This document shows, one piece after another, positions 15,625-22,791 of a stretch of 23,374 bases of DNA. The notes beneath the pieces were generated by a model. The model saw only the letters and a list, made by a program, of their open reading frames with translations, was not told the DNA's origin and searched no databases. Source of the DNA: a virus; the IMG/VR virus record IMGVR_UViG_3300031851_000196, positions 1-23,374 of that record; one strand, written 5' to 3'. How positions within the stretch are numbered: position 1 is the stretch's first letter; the number at the start of each line of letters is the position of its first letter. The translations under genes and the position numbers were made by a program.

Positions 15625-16064
15625 ATAAGAACGAGCTAAAAAAAATTCTTAAACCTTTAATCAAGGAGTGCATTAAGGAGGTGATTTTCGAGTCAGGTGT
15701 ACTTTCAAAGGTTGTATCAGAAGTAGCTCACGGTTTGGGTAATAACAATCCCCCACCGCTAAGGGAGGAAAACTCTCCTCCAGTAGAAAGGCAGTTCGTT
15801 AAAGAAGCTGCCGACAGTCGTCGCACAGAAACCAGCAGTAAAATTCATGAATATAAGAAAAGATTCGCTGAGCAGGTCAGCCGAGAAAACTTTGGAGGAA
15901 TTGATGTCTTTGAAGGCACAACCCCTCTATCGTCAGGCGGCTCGCCCGGAAGTACTCAAGCAGCAGGACCGCTAGCAAATAGAGAAGCTAGTGATCCGGG
16001 TATTGATATTTCCGGCTTGGTCGGTCAAAACTCCAAAACGTGGAAAGCGTTAATTAACGAGTAG
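15621..16064 (+). CDS. Small protein downstream of prohead protease, possible core protein
   Basis: This 147-residue protein has an N-terminal amphipathic, Lys-rich helix (NELKKILKPLIKECIKEVIF), a Pro/Asn-rich linker, a charged middle (HEYKKRFAEQVSRENFGGIDVF) and a Gly/Ser/Ala-rich C-terminus. It has no enzyme motif or membrane segment. Its start overlaps the protease stop by four bases (ATGA), so the two are likely translated together. This suggests a role in prohead core assembly or as a processed internal protein. The family is not one I can name. Confidence 0.5.
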   Translation: MNKNELKKILKPLIKECIKEVIFESGVLSKVVSEVAHGLGNNNPPPLREENSPPVERQFVKEAADSRRTETSSKIHEYKKRFAEQVSRENFGGIDVFEGTTPLSSGGSPGSTQAAGPLANREASDPGIDISGLVGQNSKTWKALINE

Positions 16065-16072
16065 GAAATGAT

Positions 16073-16339
16073 ATGGCAAACAAACCAGTAAATGCAGAAG
16101 TTGTAGTCGGAAGGATGCACATTGAAAAAGCTATTCGGCTTTTTAGTAAAAAGTGCAAACGTGATGGCTTATTGGAAGAGATTCGAGAAAAGTCTCCTTT
16201 AGGGAAACCTCGGTTTAAATCAAAAAGAGATAAGAGATTGGCTAAGCAAAAAAAGTATAGACTTGAGATGCAGCGAATCGAAAGAAAAAAGAAGAAAGCT
16301 TTGGAGCGACGTTCTCGTGGTCCCAAGATCAGAAGATAG
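16073..16339 (+). CDS. rpsU-like: Ribosomal protein bS21 homologue (phage-encoded)
   Basis: This 88-residue, very basic protein follows the bS21 pattern. It has a short N-terminal strand (NAEVVVGRM), then the conserved helix IEKAIRLFSKKCKRDGLLEE, matching the bS21 core of ALRRFKRxxxxxGxLxEhR, then a KPRFKSKRDKR segment equivalent to the conserved KPSxKRRR region, and a long Lys/Arg helix. Bacterial bS21 is ~70 residues; the extra length is a basic tail. bS21 sits on the 30S platform near the anti-SD and helps initiation. Phage bS21 copies are known from aquatic phages and are thought to enter host ribosomes. AGGA lies 6 bases before ATG 16073. The location inside the head-assembly block implies late expression. 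The main alternative is a basic DNA-binding or core protein. Confidence 0.75.
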   Translation: MANKPVNAEVVVGRMHIEKAIRLFSKKCKRDGLLEEIREKSPLGKPRFKSKRDKRLAKQKKYRLEMQRIERKKKKALERRSRGPKIRR

Positions 16340-16397
16340 TCGTTTATAAATTTAAGCCACTAATTACAAGAGCAACAAATAAAAGGAGAGGCAGAAG

Positions 16398-16799
16398 ATG
16401 TCGCAAGCAAAATTAGGAATGAGAACAAGAAACCCGATCGGCAATGCTGATTCGAGTGCTGTAGGTGAGGTTGCCAAAGTAGTGGGCAATGTGACCATCG
16501 TCGCTGCTGGTGACCTTGCTTCTGGTCTTAACAGTACCGATGACGGCAAGAACGGATATTGGGCAGGCGCAAGCCGATATGCCCACATTCAAGTTGACCA
16601 CACCGATGACGTTACGGTGTACGCATACAATTATGTTTTTGGTACATGGGCTCCTCTTATGCAACTCGGACCAGCAGGTTACGTCCCTGCAACATTCACA
16701 GAAGATGGTCATTATATTTTAGAAATCTCAGGCGCAGACCGTATTGCTCTCGTCGGTGCCGGTCTTTCGACTGCAAAAATTGCCTTTAACAGCTTCTAG
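16398..16799 (+). CDS. Small beta-rich protein, possible capsid decoration protein
   Basis: This 133-residue protein is predicted to be strand-rich and has no membrane segment or enzyme motif. It begins MSQAKLGMRTRNPIGNADSS and contains alternating hydrophobic strands (VTIVAAGDL, YAHIQVDH, VTVYAYNYV, HYILEISGADRIALVGAG) and aromatic loops. It sits just before the scaffold and capsid genes with its own strong SD (AAAGGAGAGG). A small, independently translated, beta-rich protein at this point could be a head decoration or accessory capsid protein, like Hoc/Soc in role but not recognisably in sequence. That is inference from position and composition. Confidence 0.5.
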   Translation: MSQAKLGMRTRNPIGNADSSAVGEVAKVVGNVTIVAAGDLASGLNSTDDGKNGYWAGASRYAHIQVDHTDDVTVYAYNYVFGTWAPLMQLGPAGYVPATFTEDGHYILEISGADRIALVGAGLSTAKIAFNSF

Positions 16800-16839
16800 A
16801 ATATAAAACAACATTTCAACTGTCATTTTTTTTCCTTAG

Positions 16840-16849
16840 ACTATTTATT
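16840..16849. promoter_or_regulatory. ACTATTTATT intergenic motif (copy 2)
   Basis: This exact copy of the recurrent ten bases lies 41 bases after the small structural gene and is extended here as ACTATTTATTTATT. A 7-bp hairpin starts 12 bases further on. It is one of two copies in the 147-bp gap before the scaffold gene. A promoter or processing role is inferred. Confidence 0.4.
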
Positions 16850-16860
16850 TATTGAAACAG

Positions 16861-16888
16861 GTTGGTGGGTTTTTCACATTTCACCAAC
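16861..16888 (+). other. Hairpin between two motif copies, upstream of scaffold
   Basis: GTTGGTG (16861-16867) and CACCAAC (16882-16888) form a perfect 7-bp stem with a 14-base loop; the right arm runs into the second ACTATTTATT. The bases after the stem are AT-rich but not a U-run, so it is at most a weak terminator. It may protect or regulate the scaffold transcript, or separate it from upstream transcription. Confidence 0.45.
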
Positions 16889-16896
16889 TATTTATT
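16887..16896. promoter_or_regulatory. ACTATTTATT intergenic motif (copy 3)
   Basis: This second exact copy in the same gap starts 47 bases after copy 2 and ends 50 bases before the scaffold ATG. It overlaps the right arm of the hairpin at 16861-16888. A short imperfect inverted repeat (CGGTT/AACCG, 16905-16916) follows it. Having two copies before the scaffold/capsid pair would fit stronger late transcription if the motif is a promoter. Confidence 0.45.
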
Positions 16897-16946
16897 GTTG
16901 CTAACGGTTTGAACCGAACATAACATACAATAGGAACAGGAAAATA

Positions 16947-17963
16947 ATGGCTACAGAAATTTCTTCATCTTTACTAGAACAGGCTATCGTTGACGCTTCT
17001 GCTTTAAAAGAAGCTGCGATTAAAAATGCCGAATCCGCTCTTGTCGGCAAATATGCTGATGATATCAAAGAAGCGGTAGATACCCTACTTGAGGCAGAGG
17101 AGGACGAGCTTGGACTCGGCGGCGGACTCGGAGAAGAAGAGCCTGCTATGGATGCTTCTATGCCAGATGTACCAGCGGCAATGGGAGACGGAGAGCGTCT
17201 TTGCCCGTGCCCTGAAGAGAACCAAGAAGTTGTTATCGACTTCGATGCCCTGAGACAAGAAATCGACGCAGAAGAGGCAGGCGGCGACGCTATGCCCGGA
17301 ACCGATGACGCTTTGGGTGGAATCGAAGAACCCCTTGGTGCAGAAGAGGAAGAGGAAGACGAACTGGCTCTTGAAGAGTCTGTTCTTAGTCAACTCGCCG
17401 CTGCACTAGAGGAAGAGTTAAAGGTCGATGTCAAGCCTGTTCCAAGTGGAACTTTGGGCGGTGCTGCTGCCAACCCTCGTGATAAAGAGGAAATTGAAGA
17501 TGCAGCCACAGCACAAGCCCGTGATACAGAATTTGCTGAAGAGAACAAGCAGCTTAAAAAAGCTGTGAAGGATCTTCAAGAAAACATGAGCAATACTACT
17601 AGCGAAAATAAAAAGTTGGCTAGTATTGTTCGTCAAATGAGCGCACGTTTAACAGAGGTTAATCTGTCTAACGCTAAGCTTGTTTATAAAAATCGTGTTT
17701 TAAATAGCGACTCCCTGAATGAGCGACAAAAAATTAAAATTGTCGAAGCTATTTCCGGCGCACGAACAACCAAAGAAGCGAAGGTTATTTATGAAACTCT
17801 TCAAAGCACGGTGCGGGGAACTGCTGAAAAGCGTTCACCAAAATCACTAAGCGAAGCGGTCACTAAAACATCTTCACCATTCTTGCCCCGCAGTCGAAAT
17901 GAGGCACAGGTTTCAAATGAACCTGCACTTACTAGAATGCAACGATTAGCCGGAATTAAGTAA
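16947..17963 (+). CDS. 22: Prohead scaffold protein (gp22-like)
   Basis: This 338-residue, strongly acidic helical protein lies directly before the major capsid gene, as gp22 does in T4 (269 aa). The first half contains acidic, Gly-rich linkers (EEDELGLGGGLGEEEP, GAEEEEEDELALEE) and a CPCPEE segment (C86, C88) followed by VVIDFDAL. The second half has a coiled coil (about 200-255) and ends with RMQRLAGIK. The scaffold fills the prohead and is degraded by gp21; a candidate LxE/A site is TLLEAEE (E49/A50), and others of this type may exist. ATG 16947 follows AGGAACAGG. The assignment rests on position, composition and the C-terminal pattern. Confidence 0.82.
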   Translation: MATEISSSLLEQAIVDASALKEAAIKNAESALVGKYADDIKEAVDTLLEAEEDELGLGGGLGEEEPAMDASMPDVPAAMGDGERLCPCPEENQEVVIDFDALRQEIDAEEAGGDAMPGTDDALGGIEEPLGAEEEEEDELALEESVLSQLAAALEEELKVDVKPVPSGTLGGAAANPRDKEEIEDAATAQARDTEFAEENKQLKKAVKDLQENMSNTTSENKKLASIVRQMSARLTEVNLSNAKLVYKNRVLNSDSLNERQKIKIVEAISGARTTKEAKVIYETLQSTVRGTAEKRSPKSLSEAVTKTSSPFLPRSRNEAQVSNEPALTRMQRLAGIK

Positions 17964-18005
17964 AAGACAAATTATATTCAATTATATAAAGGGAGGAAAT
18001 TTAAA

Positions 18006-19919
18006 ATGTCAGTTCTTAAAACTTTAACAGAGAACGTTGTCAAGCGCAATCTCCAGAGAGAAGGTCAAGCACTTATTAACAAGTGGGAAAAGACCGGTCT
18101 TCTGGAAGGACTTGGTAACGATTATATCAAAAATTCAATGGCGGTTCTTCTTGAGAACCAAGCTAAAGAGCTTCTTCGTGAAGCAACCACGATGGCATCT
18201 GGTGATGTTGACGGCTATGCCGCAGTAGCATTCCCAATCGTTCGTCGTGTATTCGGTGGTCTTCTTGCTAACCAACTTGTGTCGGTTCAGCCAATGAGTC
18301 TGCCAAGTGGTCTTGTATTCTTCTTGGATTTCACCAAGGGTGGAAGCCGAGACGGCGCAGGTACTGATGGTACTTCAATCTTTGGTGGTGGCACATCTGG
18401 TGCTGGCATCATGACTGGTGTTGATGTTGACTCAAACGAAGACGGTTTCTACAATCTTCGCCAAGGTCTGACTTCAGCCCGTGGTGGTATCTCACCCGCC
18501 AAACAAATGATCAAGCGTGTCGGAGCGGATATTACCCTTGATGGAGACCTCACCGAAGGTGAGCAGCAATCTCTTAGCTTCGATGCTGACCTTTGTGCAA
18601 CCGATAGTAGTCAGGTCGCAACCGTCGTCCGAATCAACATCGGCGAAGCAACAGCGCACGATCCGTCAACTGACCCTCGTGTTGCAAGCACTCAAACCCT
18701 CAACGCCGGGGAAGCTGCTGCTGCTGGTGTAACTCAGGTTGCAGCTTCAGACATGAACCGCATGATGCGTCTTGGTCTTAGCCACCTTGACATGACTGCC
18801 GTCGGTGGTGGTGATCTTTCGGGTCATGCTGACTTCGGTGCTGGTGGTGTTGGTGTAACTGCTCGTGTTGTTCGTCGTTTGACGAGAATTGTTGACTCTA
18901 GCGGAAATGCTGTTACTCGTGACACATTCGCTCAACATGCCGCCGCAGGCGACTTGCTTGAGATGGTTGTTGTCACATCTGGCGGTGCTGACCTGTCGGC
19001 GAATACTTTGCCTTCAGTAGCGGAGGTCGAGGCGGCAGCCACAGTAGAGATTAACTTTGCAATCAGCGATAACCTTCAGTCTGCTTCTTCAGGTGCCCTT
19101 GGTGCCCTTGAGGGTGCTGCTCAATGGCAGTTCGAGGACAACTCTCTCGGCGTAAATGCCGGTGGTATCCCAGAGATCGACATTCAGGTTGACTCAGCAG
19201 CTATCACCGCTGCCACTCGTAAGTTGAAGGCACGTTGGACTCCAGAGCTTGCTCAGGATCTTAACGCTTACCACAACTTGGATGCAGAGGTTGAGTTGAC
19301 AGGTGTTCTTTCAGAGCACATCTCGCTTGAGATTGACCAAGAGATTCTTGGCGACCTTATCCGTGGTGCTACTGCTGATAAGCTTTACTGGTCACGCAAC
19401 CCCGGTCAGTTCGTAAACCGTTCAAGCGGAGCGGCGTTGGCTGATGGTACTGCTGATTTCACCGGTACTGTTTCAGAGTGGTATGAGACTCTTGTTGAGA
19501 CTATCAACGATGTTTCTGCTTCAATTCACCGTAAGACCCTTCGTGGTGGTGCTAACTTCTTGGTCTGTGGACCAGAGGTTGCTAACATTCTTGAGTTCAC
19601 CAGCGGCTTCCGAGCTTCTGTAACTCACGATGACGACAAGGGAACTGTTGGTGCTGTTCAGACTGGCTCTATCAGTAAGAAGTTCGATCTCTTCGTAGAT
19701 CCTTACTTCCCACGTAACGTAATCCTTGTTGGACGTAAGGGTGGTTCATTCCTCGAAAGTGGATATGTCTACGCTCCATACGTTCCACTACAGGTCACTC
19801 CTACGATCTTCGATCCGGACGACTTCACTCCTCGCAAGGCTGTGATGACCCGTTATGGTAAGAAGCTTGTAGCATCTGACATGTACGGACTCGTTCTGGT
19901 TCGTGGTCTTAGAGGATAA
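18006..19919 (+). CDS. 23: Major capsid protein (gp23-like)
   Basis: This 637-residue protein is the T4-family major head protein (HK97 fold). The N-terminus has the delta domain and GLLEGLGNDY (as in T4 KPLLEGEGLPEI), then KELLREATTMASGDVDGYAAVAF. LRE/A at E59/A60 fits the gp21 cleavage rule and lies near the T4 cut site (after E65). VRRVFGGLLANQLVSVQPMSLPSG and later LKARWTPELAQDL and VGRKGGSFLESGYVYAPYVPL are typical gp23 segments. It is longer than T4 gp23 (521 aa), with a Gly/Ala/Thr-rich insertion in the middle third. Codons look more uniform (GGT, CGT, CTT, GCT) than in neighbours, as expected for high expression. The SD GGGAGG precedes ATG 18006. An intrinsic terminator follows. Confidence 0.95.
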   Translation: MSVLKTLTENVVKRNLQREGQALINKWEKTGLLEGLGNDYIKNSMAVLLENQAKELLREATTMASGDVDGYAAVAFPIVRRVFGGLLANQLVSVQPMSLPSGLVFFLDFTKGGSRDGAGTDGTSIFGGGTSGAGIMTGVDVDSNEDGFYNLRQGLTSARGGISPAKQMIKRVGADITLDGDLTEGEQQSLSFDADLCATDSSQVATVVRINIGEATAHDPSTDPRVASTQTLNAGEAAAAGVTQVAASDMNRMMRLGLSHLDMTAVGGGDLSGHADFGAGGVGVTARVVRRLTRIVDSSGNAVTRDTFAQHAAAGDLLEMVVVTSGGADLSANTLPSVAEVEAAATVEINFAISDNLQSASSGALGALEGAAQWQFEDNSLGVNAGGIPEIDIQVDSAAITAATRKLKARWTPELAQDLNAYHNLDAEVELTGVLSEHISLEIDQEILGDLIRGATADKLYWSRNPGQFVNRSSGAALADGTADFTGTVSEWYETLVETINDVSASIHRKTLRGGANFLVCGPEVANILEFTSGFRASVTHDDDKGTVGAVQTGSISKKFDLFVDPYFPRNVILVGRKGGSFLESGYVYAPYVPLQVTPTIFDPDDFTPRKAVMTRYGKKLVASDMYGLVLVRGLRG

Positions 19920-19922
19920 GCA

Positions 19923-19936
19923 CTAACTTTAGTTAA
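19923..19936. promoter_or_regulatory. Near-copy of the 3333 palindrome after the capsid gene
   Basis: CTAACTTTAGTTAA matches the 14-bp palindrome at 3333-3346 at 12 of 14 positions and is itself close to palindromic (AACT/AGTT arms). It begins 4 bases after the capsid stop. A shared binding protein is possible, but AT-rich inverted repeats of this size also arise by chance. Confidence 0.25.
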
Positions 19937-19958
19937 AGCATAGCCTTTAAAATTTGCA

Positions 19959-20000
19959 AACCCCGTCTCGACTTTCAGTTGAGGCGGGGTTTTCTGTTTT
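19959..20000 (+). terminator. Intrinsic terminator after major capsid gene
   Basis: AACCCCGTCTC (19959-19969) pairs with GAGGCGGGGTT (19981-19991) in an 11-bp stem with one G-T pair and an 11-base loop, followed by a T-rich run to 20000. This is the strongest terminator in the window and should end or reduce transcripts at the capsid gene, helping capsid mRNA exceed that of the neck genes. Confidence 0.88.
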
Positions 20001-20005
20001 AAGAA

Positions 20006-20015
20006 ACTATTTACT
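20006..20015. promoter_or_regulatory. ACTATTTACT motif variant (copy 4)
   Basis: ACTATTTACT differs from the recurrent ACTATTTATT at one position. It lies 6 bases after the T-run of the capsid terminator and 48 bases before the neck gene, the place expected for a promoter restarting transcription. The role is inferred. Confidence 0.4.
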
Positions 20016-20063
20016 CTAGAAATCAAATTTTGTCACAGGACAACAAGCGGAGTACCAAATTGA

Positions 20064-21380
20064 ATGGCGGCACCAGTATTAACACCAGTAAGCACAATGA
20101 GCAAATCTATTCTTCCCGAAGCAGGAAATTCTGCGGAAGTTACAGAAGCAGCTTTGCCCTTTGGGATTTACGTTGACACAGATTATTTTGAAGCTGAAGA
20201 GATCGAATTGTTCCAAAAGGGAGCATCAGATCAGGTTGCTTATGTACACAAAAAATTAGGCGGAGATGTCCTTGACATCGAGCTAACCTCCAAACAGGTA
20301 TACGCAGCGTATGAAGAAGCTTGTTTGGAATATTCTTACCTTGTTAACATCCATCAATCAAAAAATATTTTATCAAATGTTTTGGGTGGAACAACGGGAT
20401 CGTTTGACGAATCAGGTCAGATGAGGGAAACTGCCGCAGAACAACCAGCGGTAAACAAAGATACAGACTTGAACTTAAAGTATCCAAAGTTCGACTTCGC
20501 ATATTCAAGACGAGTATCTGAAGGTATTGGCGAAGAAGTTCAAGTGGGTGGTTCGGGTACAGTATATTCTGCCTCCTTTAACATTACAGAAGGTGTTCAA
20601 GACTACGATTTACAGTCTTTGATCGCAGACAGCAACCCAACGCTAAGAGATGGAGTTACTCCTCTCGCTATTGGTGATAACAAGATTACAATTAATAAAG
20701 TTTACTACAAATCTTCTTTCGCTAACTGGAACTTTTATGGTTTTGGAAACACCGTGTCGGTCTTAGGGAACTTGAGTTCCTATGGTCAATATGCGGATGA
20801 TTCAACGTTCAATGTTGTCCCAGTATGGCAGAACAAGGGTCAGGCAATGGCTTATGAGGACGCTCTTCGTGTAAGGCACTCTCATTGGTCTTATCAGTTA
20901 AGGAACAATTACTTGAGGATCTACCCAACACCAGTTAACGAGAGCTTATATCCAAAAAAGATGTGGGTTGAGTACACAGTAGGGCAAGACACGTGGGTTG
21001 AGTCTCCAGAAGGCGATAGAAATATTGGAACTGGGGGGATCAACAACATGAATACGATTCCTTTCGAGAATGTGCCCTATAAAAACATTAATGCCATTGG
21101 TAAACAATGGATTCGCCGCTTTGCCTTGTCATTATCTAAAGAAATGCTCGGGTTGGTTCGTTCTAAGTTTGCATCTATCCCAATTCCGGGAAATGACGTG
21201 AGCTTGAACGGCACAGACCTAGTTTCAGCAGGAAAAGAAGAACAAATTGCACTCCGAGACGAATTAAAAGAAATTTTAGATGAATTAACTTACGGCAAGA
21301 TGATGGAAGGCGATGCAGAGATGGTTGAAAACTCAAATAGAGTCCAAGCTTTGGTCCCTATGCCGATTTTAACGGGCTGA
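20064..21380 (+). CDS. 13: Neck/head-completion protein, gp13-like
   Basis: This 438-residue protein follows the capsid gene, where T4-like phages encode neck proteins. After an N-terminal low-complexity part, LTSKQVYAAYEEACLEYSYLVN looks like an adaptor-type helix that contacts the portal. The middle is strand-rich (SASFNITEGVQDYDL, INKVYYKSSFANW). RIYPTPVNESLYPKKMWVEYTVG is followed by a helical C-terminus (WIRRFALSLSKEMLGLVRSKF, ALRDELKEILDELTYGKMME). T4 gp13 is 309 aa; gp13 and gp14 together close the filled head. It is identified by position and general pattern rather than strong motifs. The ATG has only a weak, distant SD (CGGAG), unlike its neighbours. Confidence 0.55.
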   Translation: MAAPVLTPVSTMSKSILPEAGNSAEVTEAALPFGIYVDTDYFEAEEIELFQKGASDQVAYVHKKLGGDVLDIELTSKQVYAAYEEACLEYSYLVNIHQSKNILSNVLGGTTGSFDESGQMRETAAEQPAVNKDTDLNLKYPKFDFAYSRRVSEGIGEEVQVGGSGTVYSASFNITEGVQDYDLQSLIADSNPTLRDGVTPLAIGDNKITINKVYYKSSFANWNFYGFGNTVSVLGNLSSYGQYADDSTFNVVPVWQNKGQAMAYEDALRVRHSHWSYQLRNNYLRIYPTPVNESLYPKKMWVEYTVGQDTWVESPEGDRNIGTGGINNMNTIPFENVPYKNINAIGKQWIRRFALSLSKEMLGLVRSKFASIPIPGNDVSLNGTDLVSAGKEEQIALRDELKEILDELTYGKMMEGDAEMVENSNRVQALVPMPILTG

Positions 21381-21401
21381 ACCAAACAGGAGGAAAGATA
21401 A

Positions 21402-21890
21402 ATGGCAGATAACAAGTGGAAGCAGCCAGATGCCCCTCCCGCCCCTTTGTTCGTAGGTAAGAAAGAGAGGGATTTGGTCAAGCAAGTCAATGACGAACTT
21501 ATTGAAAGAGTCATTGGACAACAAATTTTATATTATCCGGTAAGTTTGGAACACTCTGACTTCCACGATCTGTATGGCGAGGCGATTAACAAAACTTTCT
21601 TGCCGCCTATCCGTGTGTATGTCCTTGTTGAGAAAGAAGAGACGGATACGCAGTTCACAAATTACGGAATTGACAAAGTTGCAAACATTACAGTCCATTT
21701 TCATAAGAGGCGACTGGTGGAAGATCAAGATCTACAAGTAAGAGAGGGCGACTTCGTTCAGTACGACGGACAATATTATGAAGTTGCTGAGTTGTCCCAG
21801 CCTAGATACTTGTTTGGTCAAGATGGTCATCGTTTTGAGATAAAAGCAACCTGTAGAAAGACTAGAGAGGGTGTATTTAATGCCGAATGA
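21402..21890 (+). CDS. 14: Neck protein, gp14-like head closure
   Basis: This 162-residue protein has a helical N-terminus (ERDLVKQVNDELIERVIGQQ) leading into LYYPVSLEHSDFHDLYGEA. A beta-barrel-like domain follows, with IRVYVLVEKEE, ITVHFHKRRLVE, GDFVQYDGQYYEVAEL and FGQDGHRFEIKATCRKTREG. A barrel with a 'GDFVQYDGQYYEV' turn is typical of head-tail connector or stopper proteins. It is shorter than T4 gp14 (256 aa). The SD AGGAGGAAA precedes ATG 21402, and the next gene starts inside its 3' end. Head-closure protein is likely; strict gp14 equivalence is inferred from gene order. Confidence 0.6.
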   Translation: MADNKWKQPDAPPAPLFVGKKERDLVKQVNDELIERVIGQQILYYPVSLEHSDFHDLYGEAINKTFLPPIRVYVLVEKEETDTQFTNYGIDKVANITVHFHKRRLVEDQDLQVREGDFVQYDGQYYEVAELSQPRYLFGQDGHRFEIKATCRKTREGVFNAE

Positions 21891-22746
21891 ACCTAAGAGA
21901 ACGACAGGAGAGGATCCCAACACCAAAGAGTTTGTTGAGTACCGTCAAGCTGGCATTGAAGATGCCGACAGAGCTATGCATGGTTGGCTTGATGAAGTGA
22001 TGAACATTCATTGCACAACCAACAAGGGTTGGAACAAGGTGAAAGTAAAATGGGTTGCGGGTGAACGCTCACACGTTTCTAAAAATATTAGAGAGGCAAG
22101 AGACTCCTCGGGAGCTTTGATCCTCCCAGTCATCACACTCCAAAGAACAGGAATTAAAAAAGATCCTGCGATGAAGGGAACAGCATGGGCTCACATTCCT
22201 GAAGTTGCTGACCACAAAGGTGGTTCCCTGCAAGTGTCGAGAAGAATCAGTCAGAAAAAATCTTCTGAATTTTCATCAGCAGATGTGCGTCGAAAACATA
22301 ATCAGCCAAACTTTCGTACAAGAAAACAAGAAAAAGTTGTTTACGAAACGGTTTCTGTGCCAATGCCAGCCTATGTAGAGATACAGTATGAGATTTCTAT
22401 TTGGACCGAGTATCAACAGCAAATGAATGAAGTTCTACAACCATTCATTACACGAAGAGGTGGAATTAATAATTTTTCTGTTGCTTATGACAGTCTAAGG
22501 TACGAGGCATTTATGGATTCTGACTTTTCTACGGAATCGAATGTGAGTGAGCTAGGTGCTGACGAAAGAAAGTATGAAGCAAAGGTTAACATCCGGCTTC
22601 TGGCTACTTTGCTCGGTGATGGCTCGAATGCAGACAAACCCAGAGCAGTTGTTCGGGAGTCAGCAGTTGAGGTTAAGATGACCAGAGAAAAGGTTGTTTG
22701 GGATGCCGAGAACAATCAGCACCATGGTGGCAAATATCGAGGTTAA
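21880..22746 (+). CDS. 15: Tail terminator / sheath stabilizer, gp15-like
   Basis: This 288-residue protein is close in size to T4 gp15 (272 aa) and lies just before the sheath gene. Two segments resemble gp15. KVKWVAGERSHVSKNIREAR, followed by LILPVITLQRTGIKKDPAMKG, parallels the gp15 'ERA...LPVIsv' block. VPMPAYVEIQYEISIWTEYQ, followed by QQMNEVLQPFITRRGG, parallels its 'PY...L.IwT...dalQIvEQILPfF' block. gp15 caps the finished tail and joins it to the neck. I chose ATG 21880 (GAGAGGGTG upstream) over GTG 21871, which would lie within that SD. It overlaps the gp14-like gene by 11 bp. Confidence 0.68.
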   Translation: MPNEPKRTTGEDPNTKEFVEYRQAGIEDADRAMHGWLDEVMNIHCTTNKGWNKVKVKWVAGERSHVSKNIREARDSSGALILPVITLQRTGIKKDPAMKGTAWAHIPEVADHKGGSLQVSRRISQKKSSEFSSADVRRKHNQPNFRTRKQEKVVYETVSVPMPAYVEIQYEISIWTEYQQQMNEVLQPFITRRGGINNFSVAYDSLRYEAFMDSDFSTESNVSELGADERKYEAKVNIRLLATLLGDGSNADKPRAVVRESAVEVKMTREKVVWDAENNQHHGGKYRG

Positions 22747-22771
22747 TTTTCGGTCGTTGCACAATTTTCAT

Positions 22772-22781
22772 ACTATTTATT
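22772..22781. promoter_or_regulatory. ACTATTTATT intergenic motif (copy 5)
   Basis: This exact copy lies 26 bases after the gp15-like stop and 89 bases before the sheath ATG, with a terminator-like hairpin between motif and gene. If it is a rightward promoter, its transcript would meet that hairpin almost at once; if leftward (AATAAATAGT), it would run antisense into gp15. Confidence 0.4.
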
Positions 22782-22791
22782 AGAGAAACAT

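Noticed and set aside
16341-16397. TTTATAAATTT as a T4-type late promoter before the 16398 gene
   Set aside because: It matches TATAAAT but not the final A, occurs once, and similar AT-rich strings are frequent; kept only as a weak possibility.
17964-18005. TATATAAAG before the capsid gene as a dedicated capsid promoter
   Set aside because: The gap is only 42 bp, the match to any consensus is loose, and the capsid gene can be reached from the promoter-like motifs before the scaffold gene.
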